A stretch of 61,101 nucleotides of DNA from Dehalobacter sp. Its GTDB lineage: Bacteria; Bacillota; Desulfitobacteriia; Desulfitobacteriales; Syntrophobotulaceae. Where the stretch lies: contig JAMPIU010000005.1 in the NCBI GenBank assembly GCA_023667845.1, positions 1-61,101 of the forward strand. The letters run 5' to 3'. A program made the position numbers and the translations under genes. Below, in pieces: positions 8,208-16,095 of this stretch. A model generated the notes under the pieces. That model ran no database searches. It was not told the origin of the DNA and saw only the letters and a program-made list of their open reading frames with translations. How positions within the stretch are numbered: position 1 is the stretch's first letter; the number at the start of each line of letters is the position of its first letter.

Positions 8208-9158
8208 TTGTTCGGGCTAAAATTTTTATCAAAAAAAGTTTTAGGAGTCAGCATTGCCTGTCTTGTTGTGTTTGTGATGATCATTTCGGCCGTTATGGCT
8301 CTATGGTCAGAAGATGAGCCTGCCTTCCAGACTGTCTCAGTGACAGAAATGGCAGATAAGGTGAAGAATATCAAAAAACAAGGCGGGACGATTGAATTCA
8401 GTCAAGACGAGATCAACAGCGCAATGGCTTTTTATTGCGAAAAGAAACTGCAGTCTGTCCCGTATCTTACAGGGCTTACTTCCAAGCTTGGGAAAAACAG
8501 GATTGAGATATTTGTTGGGGGAACAATCGGGCAGAAAATCAAATTTCAGCTATATTCAGAGGGGTATCTGTTTTACAGCGACGGGAGCATAGTCTATATA
8601 CCGGAGAATTTTAAAATAGGCAAAATATTACTGCCTAAAGGCTTGGTCCTCAATAAGCTCAGCAAGATCAGGGCGATAGCTGATAAAGGAATTACCCTTG
8701 AAGGCGACACCCTTGTTTTAACAAATGATTTTTTTCCTTTTGAGATCATAGCGTTTTCAGTAAAACCTGACAAGATGACATTCGAAGTGAAGAAAGACGA
8801 AAAAGTTTCGAGCAGCGAAAGTGCTGCCGGAGGCGCAAATTCAACTGGCCAAGGAGGAAGCGGTTCTCAAATTAATTCTGAAGCGACAAAAGTGCTGCTG
8901 CGTACCGTTTACAGCCAGTTAGGGATCGTCTATGCAAATGTAAAAACAGTGCAGGAAAAACAAATTGTCGGATCCATGATGACGGTTGTCAATAATCTGA
9001 TCCAAAATCCTTCCTCGCCTTATCGCGATCAAGCCGGCAGGGTCATCGCAGAATACAACAAGCTTACCGCGGAAGAAAAAAGTGATCTAAAGCTTGCGAT
9101 GCTGACCTATATGGACACGGGTATCGCTTTGAAATTAAAGGATCTATTTGGATTATGA
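8208..9158 (+). CDS. Membrane-anchored protein of unknown function
   Basis: TTG 8208 follows GAGAGGAGTG. The 316-residue product has one N-terminal membrane segment (about residues 12-32, VLGVSIACLVVFVMIISAVM) and a large, probably extracytoplasmic part. Residues about 55-200 are alternating beta-like (FSQDEINSAMAFYCEKKL...IEIFVGGTIGQKIKFQLYSEGYLFY, abridged). A low-complexity Ser/Gly/Ala linker (about 200-225) leads to a helical C-terminal part. The NSAM and beta architecture vaguely recall YpmS/DUF2140 proteins, but I would not assign that. It appears monocistronic. Confidence 0.7.
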   Translation: MFGLKFLSKKVLGVSIACLVVFVMIISAVMALWSEDEPAFQTVSVTEMADKVKNIKKQGGTIEFSQDEINSAMAFYCEKKLQSVPYLTGLTSKLGKNRIEIFVGGTIGQKIKFQLYSEGYLFYSDGSIVYIPENFKIGKILLPKGLVLNKLSKIRAIADKGITLEGDTLVLTNDFFPFEIIAFSVKPDKMTFEVKKDEKVSSSESAAGGANSTGQGGSGSQINSEATKVLLRTVYSQLGIVYANVKTVQEKQIVGSMMTVVNNLIQNPSSPYRDQAGRVIAEYNKLTAEEKSDLKLAMLTYMDTGIALKLKDLFGL

Positions 9159-9299
9159 AAAACAACGAAGTAAGCATTAAATAAGCCGAAAATTGGCCGA
9201 AAATTGAGTATTAAATATGTATTGAAGTTGATATCAAACGTGAATTTGTGGTATTATTAATTTTAATTGTCTTAGTATACTTACTTTAGGAGGTCTCGT

Positions 9300-9965
9300 G
9301 TGCAGAGTGCAAGGGTTACCATTTTTGCCGGTCACTATGGCAGCGGCAAGACGAGTGTTGCTGTAAACTACGCCTTGTGGCTGAAAAAAAGTCATCAGAA
9401 AGTCACCATTGCCGATCTGGATATTGTTAACCCTTATTTCAGAACGAAAGATAGCGCGCAGATGCTGAAACGGTCAGGGATTAAGCTGATTTCCTCGGAT
9501 TATGCGAATTCGAATGTTGATATTCCTGCTGTTCCGGGAGAAATCAATGCGGTATTTGACGAACGCGATGCCTATGCGGTGATCGATGTCGGCGGAGACG
9601 ACAGAGGCGCCTATGCTCTCGGCCGCTATTACGAACAGCTTCATCGTACAGATGCTGCTGCCTGTATTGTTGTAAATATGTACCGGCCTTTAAGCCGCGA
9701 TGCCGAAGCGACGATTAAAATTAAATACGAAATTGAAGCGGCAGCGCGAATCAAATTTTCCGGAATTATTAATAATTCCAACCTGGGTAATGCTACTACC
9801 GCCTCCGATGTCATGAATTCGCTTCCTTACGCAGAGCAAATCTCTGCAAGGACGGGACTGCCGATTGTGATGACAACCGTGCAGAGAAGTCTGGCAGCGG
9901 AACTGGCAAGTAATATTCAAAATATATTTCCAATAGATTTGGAGGAGTATGAATGGCAAAAGTGA
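9300..9965 (+). CDS. P-loop ATPase (MinD/CobQ-type) of the 2-oxoacid oxidoreductase operon
   Basis: GTG 9300 lies behind AGGAGG. A 221-residue SIMIBI-class NTPase with Walker A GHYGSGKTS (about residues 11-19), a switch-like DLDIVNPYFRTKD, and Walker B VIDVGGDDRGA. The family is found in anaerobes directly upstream of or inside ferredoxin oxidoreductase operons. It may help cofactor or Fe-S loading, or use energy in regulation, but its role is not settled. It overlaps the ferredoxin-subunit gene by 13 bases, so translational coupling is likely. Confidence 0.8.
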   Translation: MQSARVTIFAGHYGSGKTSVAVNYALWLKKSHQKVTIADLDIVNPYFRTKDSAQMLKRSGIKLISSDYANSNVDIPAVPGEINAVFDERDAYAVIDVGGDDRGAYALGRYYEQLHRTDAAACIVVNMYRPLSRDAEATIKIKYEIEAAARIKFSGIINNSNLGNATTASDVMNSLPYAEQISARTGLPIVMTTVQRSLAAELASNIQNIFPIDLEEYEWQK

Positions 9966-10177
9966 CGAAACTAACAATCGAGGCAGACAGATGCAAAGGC
10001 TGCTCTCTTTGTGTAAATGCTTGTCCTAAGAAATTGCTCAGACTTTCGCCCGAAATCCTTAACAGCAAAGGATTTCATCCTGCGGAAATGACAGATCAGC
10101 AAGCGTGCACTGCCTGTGGATTCTGCGCGATCATGTGTCCGGATGTTTGTATTCAGATTGAAAAAGAGGTGAATTAA
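9953..10177 (+). CDS. korD: 2-oxoacid:ferredoxin oxidoreductase, ferredoxin-like delta subunit
   Basis: A 74-residue protein with two 4Fe-4S motifs: CKGCSLCVNACP (residues about 14-25) and CTACGFCAIMCP (about 51-62). It is the electron-relay subunit that passes electrons between the TPP/Fe-S core and external ferredoxin. Start ATG 9953 is inside the end of the ATPase gene. The order delta-alpha-beta-gamma matches korDABC-type operons. The symbol is given by operon type; substrate preference (2-oxoglutarate versus branched-chain or aryl 2-oxoacids) cannot be read from this subunit. Confidence 0.88.
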   Translation: MAKVTKLTIEADRCKGCSLCVNACPKKLLRLSPEILNSKGFHPAEMTDQQACTACGFCAIMCPDVCIQIEKEVN

Positions 10178-10182
10178 AGAAA

Positions 10183-11247
10183 ATGGCGGAAAAAGTATTA
10201 ATGAAGGGAAATGAAGCAATTGCTGAAGCCGCAATTATGGCCGGTTGCCGTCATTTCTTCGGTTATCCGATAACGCCTCAGACCGAGGTCGCAGCTTATA
10301 TGGCTAAACGTATGCCGAAAATCGGGGGAACCTATTTGCAGGCGGAAAGTGAAATTGCGGCCATCAACATGGTTTACGGAGCGTCCTCAGCGGGAGTCCG
10401 AGCGATGACGTCTTCATCGAGCCCGGGAATTTCCTTGAAAAGCGAAGGCTTATCCTATATGGCAGGAAGCGATCTGCCTGCAGTGCTGGTCAACATTCAG
10501 CGCGGCGGTCCTGGACTTGGCGGAATCCGTCCGTCCCAGTCCGACTATTTCCAGGCAACACGTTCTTCCGGTCACGGAGATTTTCATATGATTGTGCTCG
10601 CACCGAATAACGTTCAGGAAATGTTCGACCTGACGATAGAAGCTTTTGAACTGGCTGACCAGTACCGGATGACCGCGATGATTTTAGGCGACGGGATGCT
10701 CGGACAGGTGATGGAGCCTGTGGACATCAGCCGCGGCGAAGCGGCGTCGAACGTTACCAAGGATTGGGCGCTGACTGGAACAAAAGGTCAGAGAAAAAGA
10801 AATGTCATTAATTCGCTTTATCTCGAAGCCGAAGAGCTCGAGATGCTTAACTTGAAACGTTTTGAAAAATACGCGGAAGTTGAGAAAATTGCCAGAACGG
10901 ACAATTACCTGACCGAGGATGCGGAAGTAATTATCGTTGCTTATGGTATCTGCGCCAGAATAGCCCGAAATGCGATTAACGAAGCCCGTAAAAAAGGCAT
11001 AAAAGCAGGGTTGATTCGTCCGGTTACTTTATGGCCGTTCCCGAAAAACCAGCTGAAAGCCGCAGCGGAAAAAGCAAAGGCTTTTGTGGTGGTCGAAATG
11101 AGTATGGGACAAATGATCCAGGATGTGGAGCTGAGCATCCGCTGCAGCCGTCCGGTGCATCTCTGCAGCCGTACCGGCGGGATGGTTCCGACTCCAGAAG
11201 CTGTCTTGGAAGCCATAGAAAACGCTGCGCAGGCGGAAAGGAGTTAA
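10183..11247 (+). CDS. korA: 2-oxoacid:ferredoxin oxidoreductase, alpha subunit
   Basis: A 354-residue protein with the pyrimidine-binding core (GNEAIAEAAIMAGCRHFFGYPITPQTEV) and the conserved QAESEIAAINMVYGAS and TSSSSPGISLKSEG segments. These place it with KorA/VorB alpha chains rather than single-chain pyruvate enzymes. Domain II with the transketolase C-like fold lies near residues 245-340 (EVIIVAYGICARIARNAI). It is cytosolic and oxidatively decarboxylates a 2-oxoacid to acyl-CoA, reducing ferredoxin, or runs in reverse to make 2-oxoacids. It ends in the start region of the beta gene. Confidence 0.92.
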   Translation: MAEKVLMKGNEAIAEAAIMAGCRHFFGYPITPQTEVAAYMAKRMPKIGGTYLQAESEIAAINMVYGASSAGVRAMTSSSSPGISLKSEGLSYMAGSDLPAVLVNIQRGGPGLGGIRPSQSDYFQATRSSGHGDFHMIVLAPNNVQEMFDLTIEAFELADQYRMTAMILGDGMLGQVMEPVDISRGEAASNVTKDWALTGTKGQRKRNVINSLYLEAEELEMLNLKRFEKYAEVEKIARTDNYLTEDAEVIIVAYGICARIARNAINEARKKGIKAGLIRPVTLWPFPKNQLKAAAEKAKAFVVVEMSMGQMIQDVELSIRCSRPVHLCSRTGGMVPTPEAVLEAIENAAQAERS

Positions 11248-11249
11248 TG

Positions 11250-11993
11250 ATGGAAATTGTTTTTCAAAGACCGAAAGCACTTTCAGATGTATCCAGTCAC
11301 TATTGCCCCGGCTGTACCCATGGGATCATTCACAGGCTGGTGGCAGAAGTTCTGGACGAACTTGATCTTACCGGAAAAACAGTCGGTGTCGCCCCTGTTG
11401 GCTGCGCTGTACTTGCTTATAACTATTTTGAATGTGATATGGCGCAGGCAGCGCACGGCCGGGCTCCGGCAGTTGCGACAGGCCTTAAGCGCGCCAATCC
11501 GGCCAATATCGTATTTACGTACCAGGGGGACGGAGACCTGGCAGCTATTGGGACGGCTGAGACCGTTCATGCAGCAGCCCGAGGTGAAAATATTACCATT
11601 ATCTTCGTCAACAATGCCATTTACGGCATGACCGGCGGACAGATGGCCCCTACGACCATCCCGGGCCAGATCACGCAGACCTCTCCTTACGGGAGAGATC
11701 CAAAGTATGCAGGTTTCCCCCTGAAAATCTGCGAAACGCTTTCCACGATTGACGGGACGGCCTATGCGGAGCGGGTGTCCGTAGACAGTGTTAAAAATGT
11801 GATTAACGCCAAGAAGGCGATCAAAAAGGCTTTTGAATACCAGATCGCCGGGAAAGGCTTTACGATTGTCGAGGTTCTGTCGACCTGCTCGACCAACTGG
11901 GGGCTTGAGCCTGTTGAAGCGCTCACCTGGCTGCGCGAGAACCTGATTCCTTACTACCCGCTGGGTGTCTATAAGGATAAGGAGGTTTTCTAA
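11250..11993 (+). CDS. korB: 2-oxoacid:ferredoxin oxidoreductase, beta (TPP-binding) subunit
   Basis: A 247-residue protein from ATG 11250. An adjacent ATG at 11247 overlaps the alpha stop, but AAAGGAG at 11237-11243 is better placed for 11250. It contains HYCPGCTHGIIHR (Fe-S/TPP region) and the TPP-Mg motif GDGDLAAIG...NN (about residues 91-121). A frame stays open far upstream inside the alpha gene, but that part is a shadow. The C-terminus ends TAATG with the gamma gene. Length and motifs are standard for KorB/VorA-type beta chains. Confidence 0.92.
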   Translation: MEIVFQRPKALSDVSSHYCPGCTHGIIHRLVAEVLDELDLTGKTVGVAPVGCAVLAYNYFECDMAQAAHGRAPAVATGLKRANPANIVFTYQGDGDLAAIGTAETVHAAARGENITIIFVNNAIYGMTGGQMAPTTIPGQITQTSPYGRDPKYAGFPLKICETLSTIDGTAYAERVSVDSVKNVINAKKAIKKAFEYQIAGKGFTIVEVLSTCSTNWGLEPVEALTWLRENLIPYYPLGVYKDKEVF

Positions 11994-12532
11994 TGAGCAC
12001 GACACTTGAACTTATGATTGCAGGTTTTGGCGGACAGGGTGTGCTGTTCGCCGGCAAAATCCTTGTCTATGCCGGGCTGCTCGCGGGCAAGGAAGTCAGC
12101 TGGCTTCCGTCCTACGGACCGGAAATGCGCGGCGGCACAGCCAATATCAACGTGATTGTCAGTGATACGCCGATCGGATCACCGATTATTACCTATCCCG
12201 GGATGTTGGTTGCGATGAACCAGCCGTCCCTCGAAAAATTTGAAATGGACGTCCAGAAAAACGGGACAATCATCGTGGATTCCTCCCTGATCCCGATTCA
12301 GGTACAGCGTCCCGATGTTCAGACCTTTTATATACCGGCCACGAGGCTGGCTGAAGATGCCGGTCTGAAAGGACTCGGGAATATGGTCATGGTTGGGAAA
12401 ATTGCCAAGCAAGCCGGTATCTTTGATCTGGAGATGCTGAATAAAGCAGTATCCAAGTCGATTCCGGAGAGAAAGAAAGATCTTCTGGCATCCAATATCA
12501 AAGCGATAGAAATCGGGTATAAATTTAACTAA
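11993..12532 (+). CDS. korC: 2-oxoacid:ferredoxin oxidoreductase, gamma subunit
   Basis: A 179-residue protein. Start ATG overlaps the beta stop (TAATG). The N-terminal GFGGQGVLFAGKILVYAG is the signature of the gamma subunit, and SYGPEMRGGTANINVIVSD follows. This subunit helps bind CoA and completes the heterotetramer. It is the last gene of the tightly coupled operon begun at 9300. Confidence 0.93.
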   Translation: MSTTLELMIAGFGGQGVLFAGKILVYAGLLAGKEVSWLPSYGPEMRGGTANINVIVSDTPIGSPIITYPGMLVAMNQPSLEKFEMDVQKNGTIIVDSSLIPIQVQRPDVQTFYIPATRLAEDAGLKGLGNMVMVGKIAKQAGIFDLEMLNKAVSKSIPERKKDLLASNIKAIEIGYKFN

Positions 12533-12686
12533 AGTCGTAGCGGCTTAACTTAAGTCGTACCGTTTTGACTTAAGTATTTCAAAAAAGTCTTGTAAAAGTA
12601 TTGCCGTATTGTATTACAGCATAGTATTATAATACTATTGAAACATAGTGTTATAGTATAGTAGTATGATCCGGCAATTATTTTAG

Positions 12687-12720
12687 TATAGCAGAAAGGC
12701 TCTAAGCGCTTTCTGCTATA
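12687..12720 (+). repeat. Perfect 12-bp hairpin downstream of the kor operon
   Basis: TATAGCAGAAAG (12687-12698) and CTTTCTGCTATA (12709-12720) are exact reverse complements around a 10-base loop. No T-tract follows. Upstream (12600-12670) the sequence has several AT-rich near-repeats of the type ATAGT(A/G)TTATA. It may be an RNA 3'-end or a regulatory element. Confidence 0.5.
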
Positions 12721-12730
12721 CATAAGTGCA

Positions 12731-12778
12731 GCTAAGGCTGTAGCCTTAGCCAAGGCTTGGCTCCAGCCAAGTTTTACT
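12731..12778 (+). terminator. Double hairpin with T-tract before the HTH-cupin gene
   Basis: GCTAAGGCT/AGCCTTAGC (12731-12750) is followed at once by CTTGGCT/AGCCAAG (12756-12771) and then TTTTACTT. The second stem plus T-tract looks like an intrinsic terminator for transcripts coming from the kor operon, or an attenuator ahead of the cupin gene. Confidence 0.5.
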
Positions 12779-12812
12779 TAAAACAGGCAAATTATAAGGA
12801 GGTGCCATTAAC

Positions 12813-13364
12813 TTGACTGATCAACTAAAGGATATGGGCGCACGTCTCTTGATGCTGCGCGAGTCAACGGGCTTCACGCCGGAAAAAATTGCTGAGATAC
12901 TCGATGTTCCGGTTGCGGATTATCTTCAATATGAAGCAGGAGAAAAAGATTTTTCGTTTAGTTTTCTGTACAATGTTGCAGGTATTTTAGGGGTTGACGT
13001 ACTGGATATCATCAGCGGTGAGTCACCGAAGCTATCCACCTGCTGCGTGGTCAGAGCCGGCGGCGGGTATGAGATCAACCGCCGAAAAGCTTACGATTAC
13101 AAGCACTTGGCCTTCACCTTCCGCAATAAGAAAGCTGAACCGTTTATGGTGACAGTAGAACCGAACAATGCGATACCGGAACGTCATTCCCATGACGGGC
13201 AAGAATTCAATTACCTGGTTTCAGGATCCATGGACTTTTTTATCGGTGAGATGGTTTACGAACTTGGTGAGGGTGACAGCGTTTACTTCGATTCGTCCGT
13301 TCCCCACGCGATGAAGGCCCATGGCGATGCTCCGGCAAAATTCCTGGCCATCGTCATGAAATAA
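12813..13364 (+). CDS. HTH-cupin transcriptional regulator
   Basis: TTG 12813 follows AAGGAGGTG. The 183-residue protein has an XRE-like helix-turn-helix (about residues 8-65, LMLRESTGFTPEKIAEIL) and a C-terminal cupin barrel (about 100-180) with PERHSHDGQEFNYLVSG as metal/ligand-binding motif 1 and SVPHAM as motif 2. Such proteins are often local regulators that sense a small ligand. It lies 14 bases upstream of the acyl-CoA synthetase gene and so likely regulates or is co-regulated with it and possibly the kor operon. The ligand is unknown. Confidence 0.85.
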   Translation: MTDQLKDMGARLLMLRESTGFTPEKIAEILDVPVADYLQYEAGEKDFSFSFLYNVAGILGVDVLDIISGESPKLSTCCVVRAGGGYEINRRKAYDYKHLAFTFRNKKAEPFMVTVEPNNAIPERHSHDGQEFNYLVSGSMDFFIGEMVYELGEGDSVYFDSSVPHAMKAHGDAPAKFLAIVMK

Positions 13365-13378
13365 AGGAGGACGCGCAC

Positions 13379-15067
13379 ATGATCATGTATGAGAAGTATA
13401 TTGGCAGACACCGGGACGACTATGTCACGCTGGAAGATTTATATAAGAATTTTAAGGTGACCTGTCCGGATGATTTTAACTTTGCCTACGATGTCCTTGA
13501 TAAACTGGCTGAGGAGAAACCCGATCAGCTGGCGATGCTCTGGGTAAGCAATAGCGGTGAAGAAAAAAGGATTACTTTTGCTGAAATGAAACGCTGGTCT
13601 GATAAGACGGCGAATTATTTTAAGTCACTTGGCATTAAAAAAGGAGATCTTGTCCTACTGGTTTTAAAAAGAAGCTATTTATTCTGGTATGCGATGATGG
13701 CTCTGCATAAAATTGGCGCAGTGGCTGTTCAGGCCACGAACCTGTTGACGGCGAAAGATTATATCTATCGCTGCCAGGCGGCAGGTATCAAGATGGCCGT
13801 GATTACCGCAGACGGTGATTGTACCCGGCATTTTGACGAGGCTGCTCCAGAATGTAAAACGGTTCAGATGAAAGCGGTGACCAAACATAAGGATGCAGGG
13901 GAAGGCTGGCTCGATTTTGAGGCCGGGATCGAAGCTGCGTCTGACCAATGGGAACGCCCTACCGGCGAAGAAGCGACCAAAGTCACGGATATGCTGATTA
14001 TGGCCTTTTCCTCCGGAACGACCGGCTACCCCAAGATGGTCTCGCATGACCATGCTTATCCCTTGGGGCATACGATGACCGGCATTTTTTGGCACAGGGT
14101 AGAGCCTGGCGGCCTGCATTTCACAATTTCCGACACCGGCTGGCTGAAATCTCTCTGGGGCAAAATGTATGGCCAGTGGTTAGGTGAATCAGCGATATTC
14201 ACGTATGACTTTGACACCTTTAACGGTGCGGATATTTTGCAGAAACTGGAGAAATACCAAATAACCACTTTCTGTGCACCGCCGACCATGTACCGCTTTA
14301 TGCTGCGGGAAGATGTAAAGGGCTACAATCTGTCGGCGCTGAAACACTGCTGTACCGCAGGAGAGGCACTAAATCCGGAAGTGTTCAATCAATGGCGGCA
14401 GGCTACCGGACTGCGTATCTTTGAAGGCTTTGGACAGTCGGAGACAACCGTCTGCTGCTCGATCCTGTACCCATGGGTGCAGCCGCGACCGGGTTCGATG
14501 GGGATGCCCACACCGGGTTATCAGATGGTGATTACGGATGAAGACGGCAAAGAGGTTGACCCTGGTGTGACCGGGGAAATCTGCATCAAAGCTCCGGATT
14601 ACGCGACCAAGACGAAAGGTCTTTTTATGGGCTATTACCGGGACGAAGCGAATACGCAGCGTTCCTGGCATGACGGACTGTATCATACCGGCGATCTGGC
14701 CTACCGTGATGAGCTTGGTTTCCTGTGGTATATCGGCAGGAATGACGATATTATTAAATCATCAGGCTACCGCATCGGGCCCTTTGAAGTCGAGTCGGCT
14801 CTAGCGGAGCATCCCGCAGTTTTGGAATCAGCTGTTACGGGTGTCCCAGACCCAATCAGAGGATTTAACGTCAAAGCGACGATCGTACTGAACAAAGGTT
14901 ACGAACCTTCGGAAGACATGATTAAGGAATTGCAGGATCATGTCAAAAAGGTAACCGCACCCTATAAATATCCGAGGGTCATTGAGTTTGTGACCGAGCT
15001 CCCCAAAACCATCAGCGGTAAAATCCGCAGGGTTGAAATCAGGGAAAAGGATTTGCGGTCCGAATAA
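13379..15067 (+). CDS. AMP-forming acyl-CoA synthetase (medium-chain / aryl acid type)
   Basis: A 562-residue ANL-family adenylating enzyme (560 if the second ATG at 13385 is used; AAAGGAGG precedes both). The P-loop-like AFSSGTTGYPKMVSHD is near residues 210-225. The aromatic/adenine motif EGFGQSETT lies near 356-364. YHTGDLAYRDE and GRNDDIIKSSGYRIGPFEVES form the hinge, and the catalytic lysine is in PKTISGKIRR (about 546-555). It activates a carboxylic acid to acyl-AMP and then acyl-CoA in the cytosol. Next to a 2-oxoacid:ferredoxin oxidoreductase, it could feed acyl-CoA for reductive carboxylation to 2-oxoacids, as anaerobes do with branched-chain or aryl acids, or salvage acids. That is inference from context. 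Confidence 0.9.
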   Translation: MIMYEKYIGRHRDDYVTLEDLYKNFKVTCPDDFNFAYDVLDKLAEEKPDQLAMLWVSNSGEEKRITFAEMKRWSDKTANYFKSLGIKKGDLVLLVLKRSYLFWYAMMALHKIGAVAVQATNLLTAKDYIYRCQAAGIKMAVITADGDCTRHFDEAAPECKTVQMKAVTKHKDAGEGWLDFEAGIEAASDQWERPTGEEATKVTDMLIMAFSSGTTGYPKMVSHDHAYPLGHTMTGIFWHRVEPGGLHFTISDTGWLKSLWGKMYGQWLGESAIFTYDFDTFNGADILQKLEKYQITTFCAPPTMYRFMLREDVKGYNLSALKHCCTAGEALNPEVFNQWRQATGLRIFEGFGQSETTVCCSILYPWVQPRPGSMGMPTPGYQMVITDEDGKEVDPGVTGEICIKAPDYATKTKGLFMGYYRDEANTQRSWHDGLYHTGDLAYRDELGFLWYIGRNDDIIKSSGYRIGPFEVESALAEHPAVLESAVTGVPDPIRGFNVKATIVLNKGYEPSEDMIKELQDHVKKVTAPYKYPRVIEFVTELPKTISGKIRRVEIREKDLRSE

Positions 15068-15091
15068 ACGTACAGGAAAATTGACATAAGA

Positions 15092-15127
15092 AAAGAGGAT
15101 GCAACTTTGCTGTGTCCTCTTTCTATT
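15092..15127 (+). terminator. Rho-independent terminator after acyl-CoA synthetase
   Basis: AAAGAGGA (15092-15099) pairs with TCCTCTTT (15115-15122), followed by a moderately T-rich CTATTT. It lies 25 bases after the stop. Confidence 0.65.
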
Positions 15128-15309
15128 TCCACTATATGCCCGATCCTATATATCTCGGCTGATTACGCTAAGTTATTGTAGATTTACATATCACTGTTTG
15201 TAACTATTGTATAAAAATAGGACTAATGGCCTATATAATATTTGGCTCCGTTGTCATATCCTAAATTTAAATATAATGTTTAATAATGGAAGAGTGAAAG
15301 GAAAAGAAG

Positions 15310-15792
15310 ATGGAAGCTGTCGAATTTGGTAAAAAAACGGATAATGACGTGTACGTTGCCAAAGAATGCAAAATAACAGGAAAAATAAACTCCAGAACCA
15401 ATGTGATAATTGACGGGGAGCTTGAAGGCACAATTGAAACAAAAGCAGATCTGCTTGTGGGTCCGCATGGAAAAGTAGAAGCGGAAATTTTTGCTGTAAA
15501 CGCCCGGATACAGGGAGAAGTACATGGGAATATTACAGTTGAGAACTTATTGGTAATAGCTTCAACTGCCGTAGTCTATGGTGATATAAAAACAAAAGGG
15601 CTTCAGATTGAACAGGGTGCAAGGTTCATAGGGAAGAGTCAAAATCATGATCAGGCAGGCAGTATAACTGAACTAGAAACCAAGCCTGAGACTGAATATG
15701 AAAGTGAGCCTTCTGACAATCCTGAATTTTTAGAAGGAAAGAAAAAGTCAAAACTTTCCTTTAAGCCTATTGTCTATAACAGGATGTCTTAG
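15310..15792 (+). CDS. Bactofilin family cytoskeletal protein
   Basis: A 160-residue protein. The central part (about residues 15-105) shows the bactofilin right-handed beta-helix pattern with repeated short beta rungs: ITGKINSRTNVIIDGELEGTI, then LVGPHGKVEAEIFAVNARIQG, then VHGNITVENLLVI (abridged). The C-terminal 50 residues are charged and disordered (ELETKPETEYESEPSD). Bactofilins polymerise without nucleotide and act in cell shape, stalk or polar organisation; in Firmicutes they are tied to motility or envelope. It is followed by a chemoreceptor remnant rather than the M23 peptidase often found beside bactofilins. Confidence 0.85.
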   Translation: MEAVEFGKKTDNDVYVAKECKITGKINSRTNVIIDGELEGTIETKADLLVGPHGKVEAEIFAVNARIQGEVHGNITVENLLVIASTAVVYGDIKTKGLQIEQGARFIGKSQNHDQAGSITELETKPETEYESEPSDNPEFLEGKKKSKLSFKPIVYNRMS

Positions 15793-15806
15793 ACAGGGGG
15801 AACTGT

Positions 15807-15911
15807 CTATCCTCGGAGCTCAATACCAGTATCCAGGAGATCTCCGATACTTTTCAGAGAATGGTACGAGGAATGATCGAAATCAATGATGCAGCGGACA
15901 AAGAAGTGTGA
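15807..15911 (+). pseudogene. Remnant of a methyl-accepting chemotaxis protein C-terminus
   Basis: In one frame this encodes LSSELNTSIQEISDTFQRMV and continues RGMIEINDAADKEV before TGA. This is the heptad-rich tail of a chemoreceptor signalling domain. No start, ribosome site or signalling tip is present upstream, where bactofilin ends. A terminator (15934-15966) follows, as expected for the 3' end of a real gene whose 5' part was deleted. Confidence 0.55.
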
Positions 15912-15933
15912 ATGACTGAAATCAGCGGATATT

Positions 15934-15966
15934 AAACGGCTTGCAGCAATGCAGCCGTTTATTTTT
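15934..15966 (+). terminator. Rho-independent terminator
   Basis: AAACGGC...GCCGTTT arms with inner TGC/GCA pairing are followed by ATTTTTCT. It sits downstream of the chemoreceptor remnant and upstream of polA. Confidence 0.7.
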
Positions 15967-16095
15967 CTGTGCTGTGTACTTGTTGTACTTGATTCCAGAA
16001 AAGGTTATGATATAGAAAGGTATATTCAAAGGAATTGTTTGACGAATGATTCCGAGGGAGATTCTGAAGAAACGGTTCTTGAAAGGAGTATTACG

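Noticed and set aside
11031-11249. A 5' extension of the korB frame into korA
   Set aside because: It lacks homology and a ribosome site; AAAGGAG before ATG 11250 sets the start.
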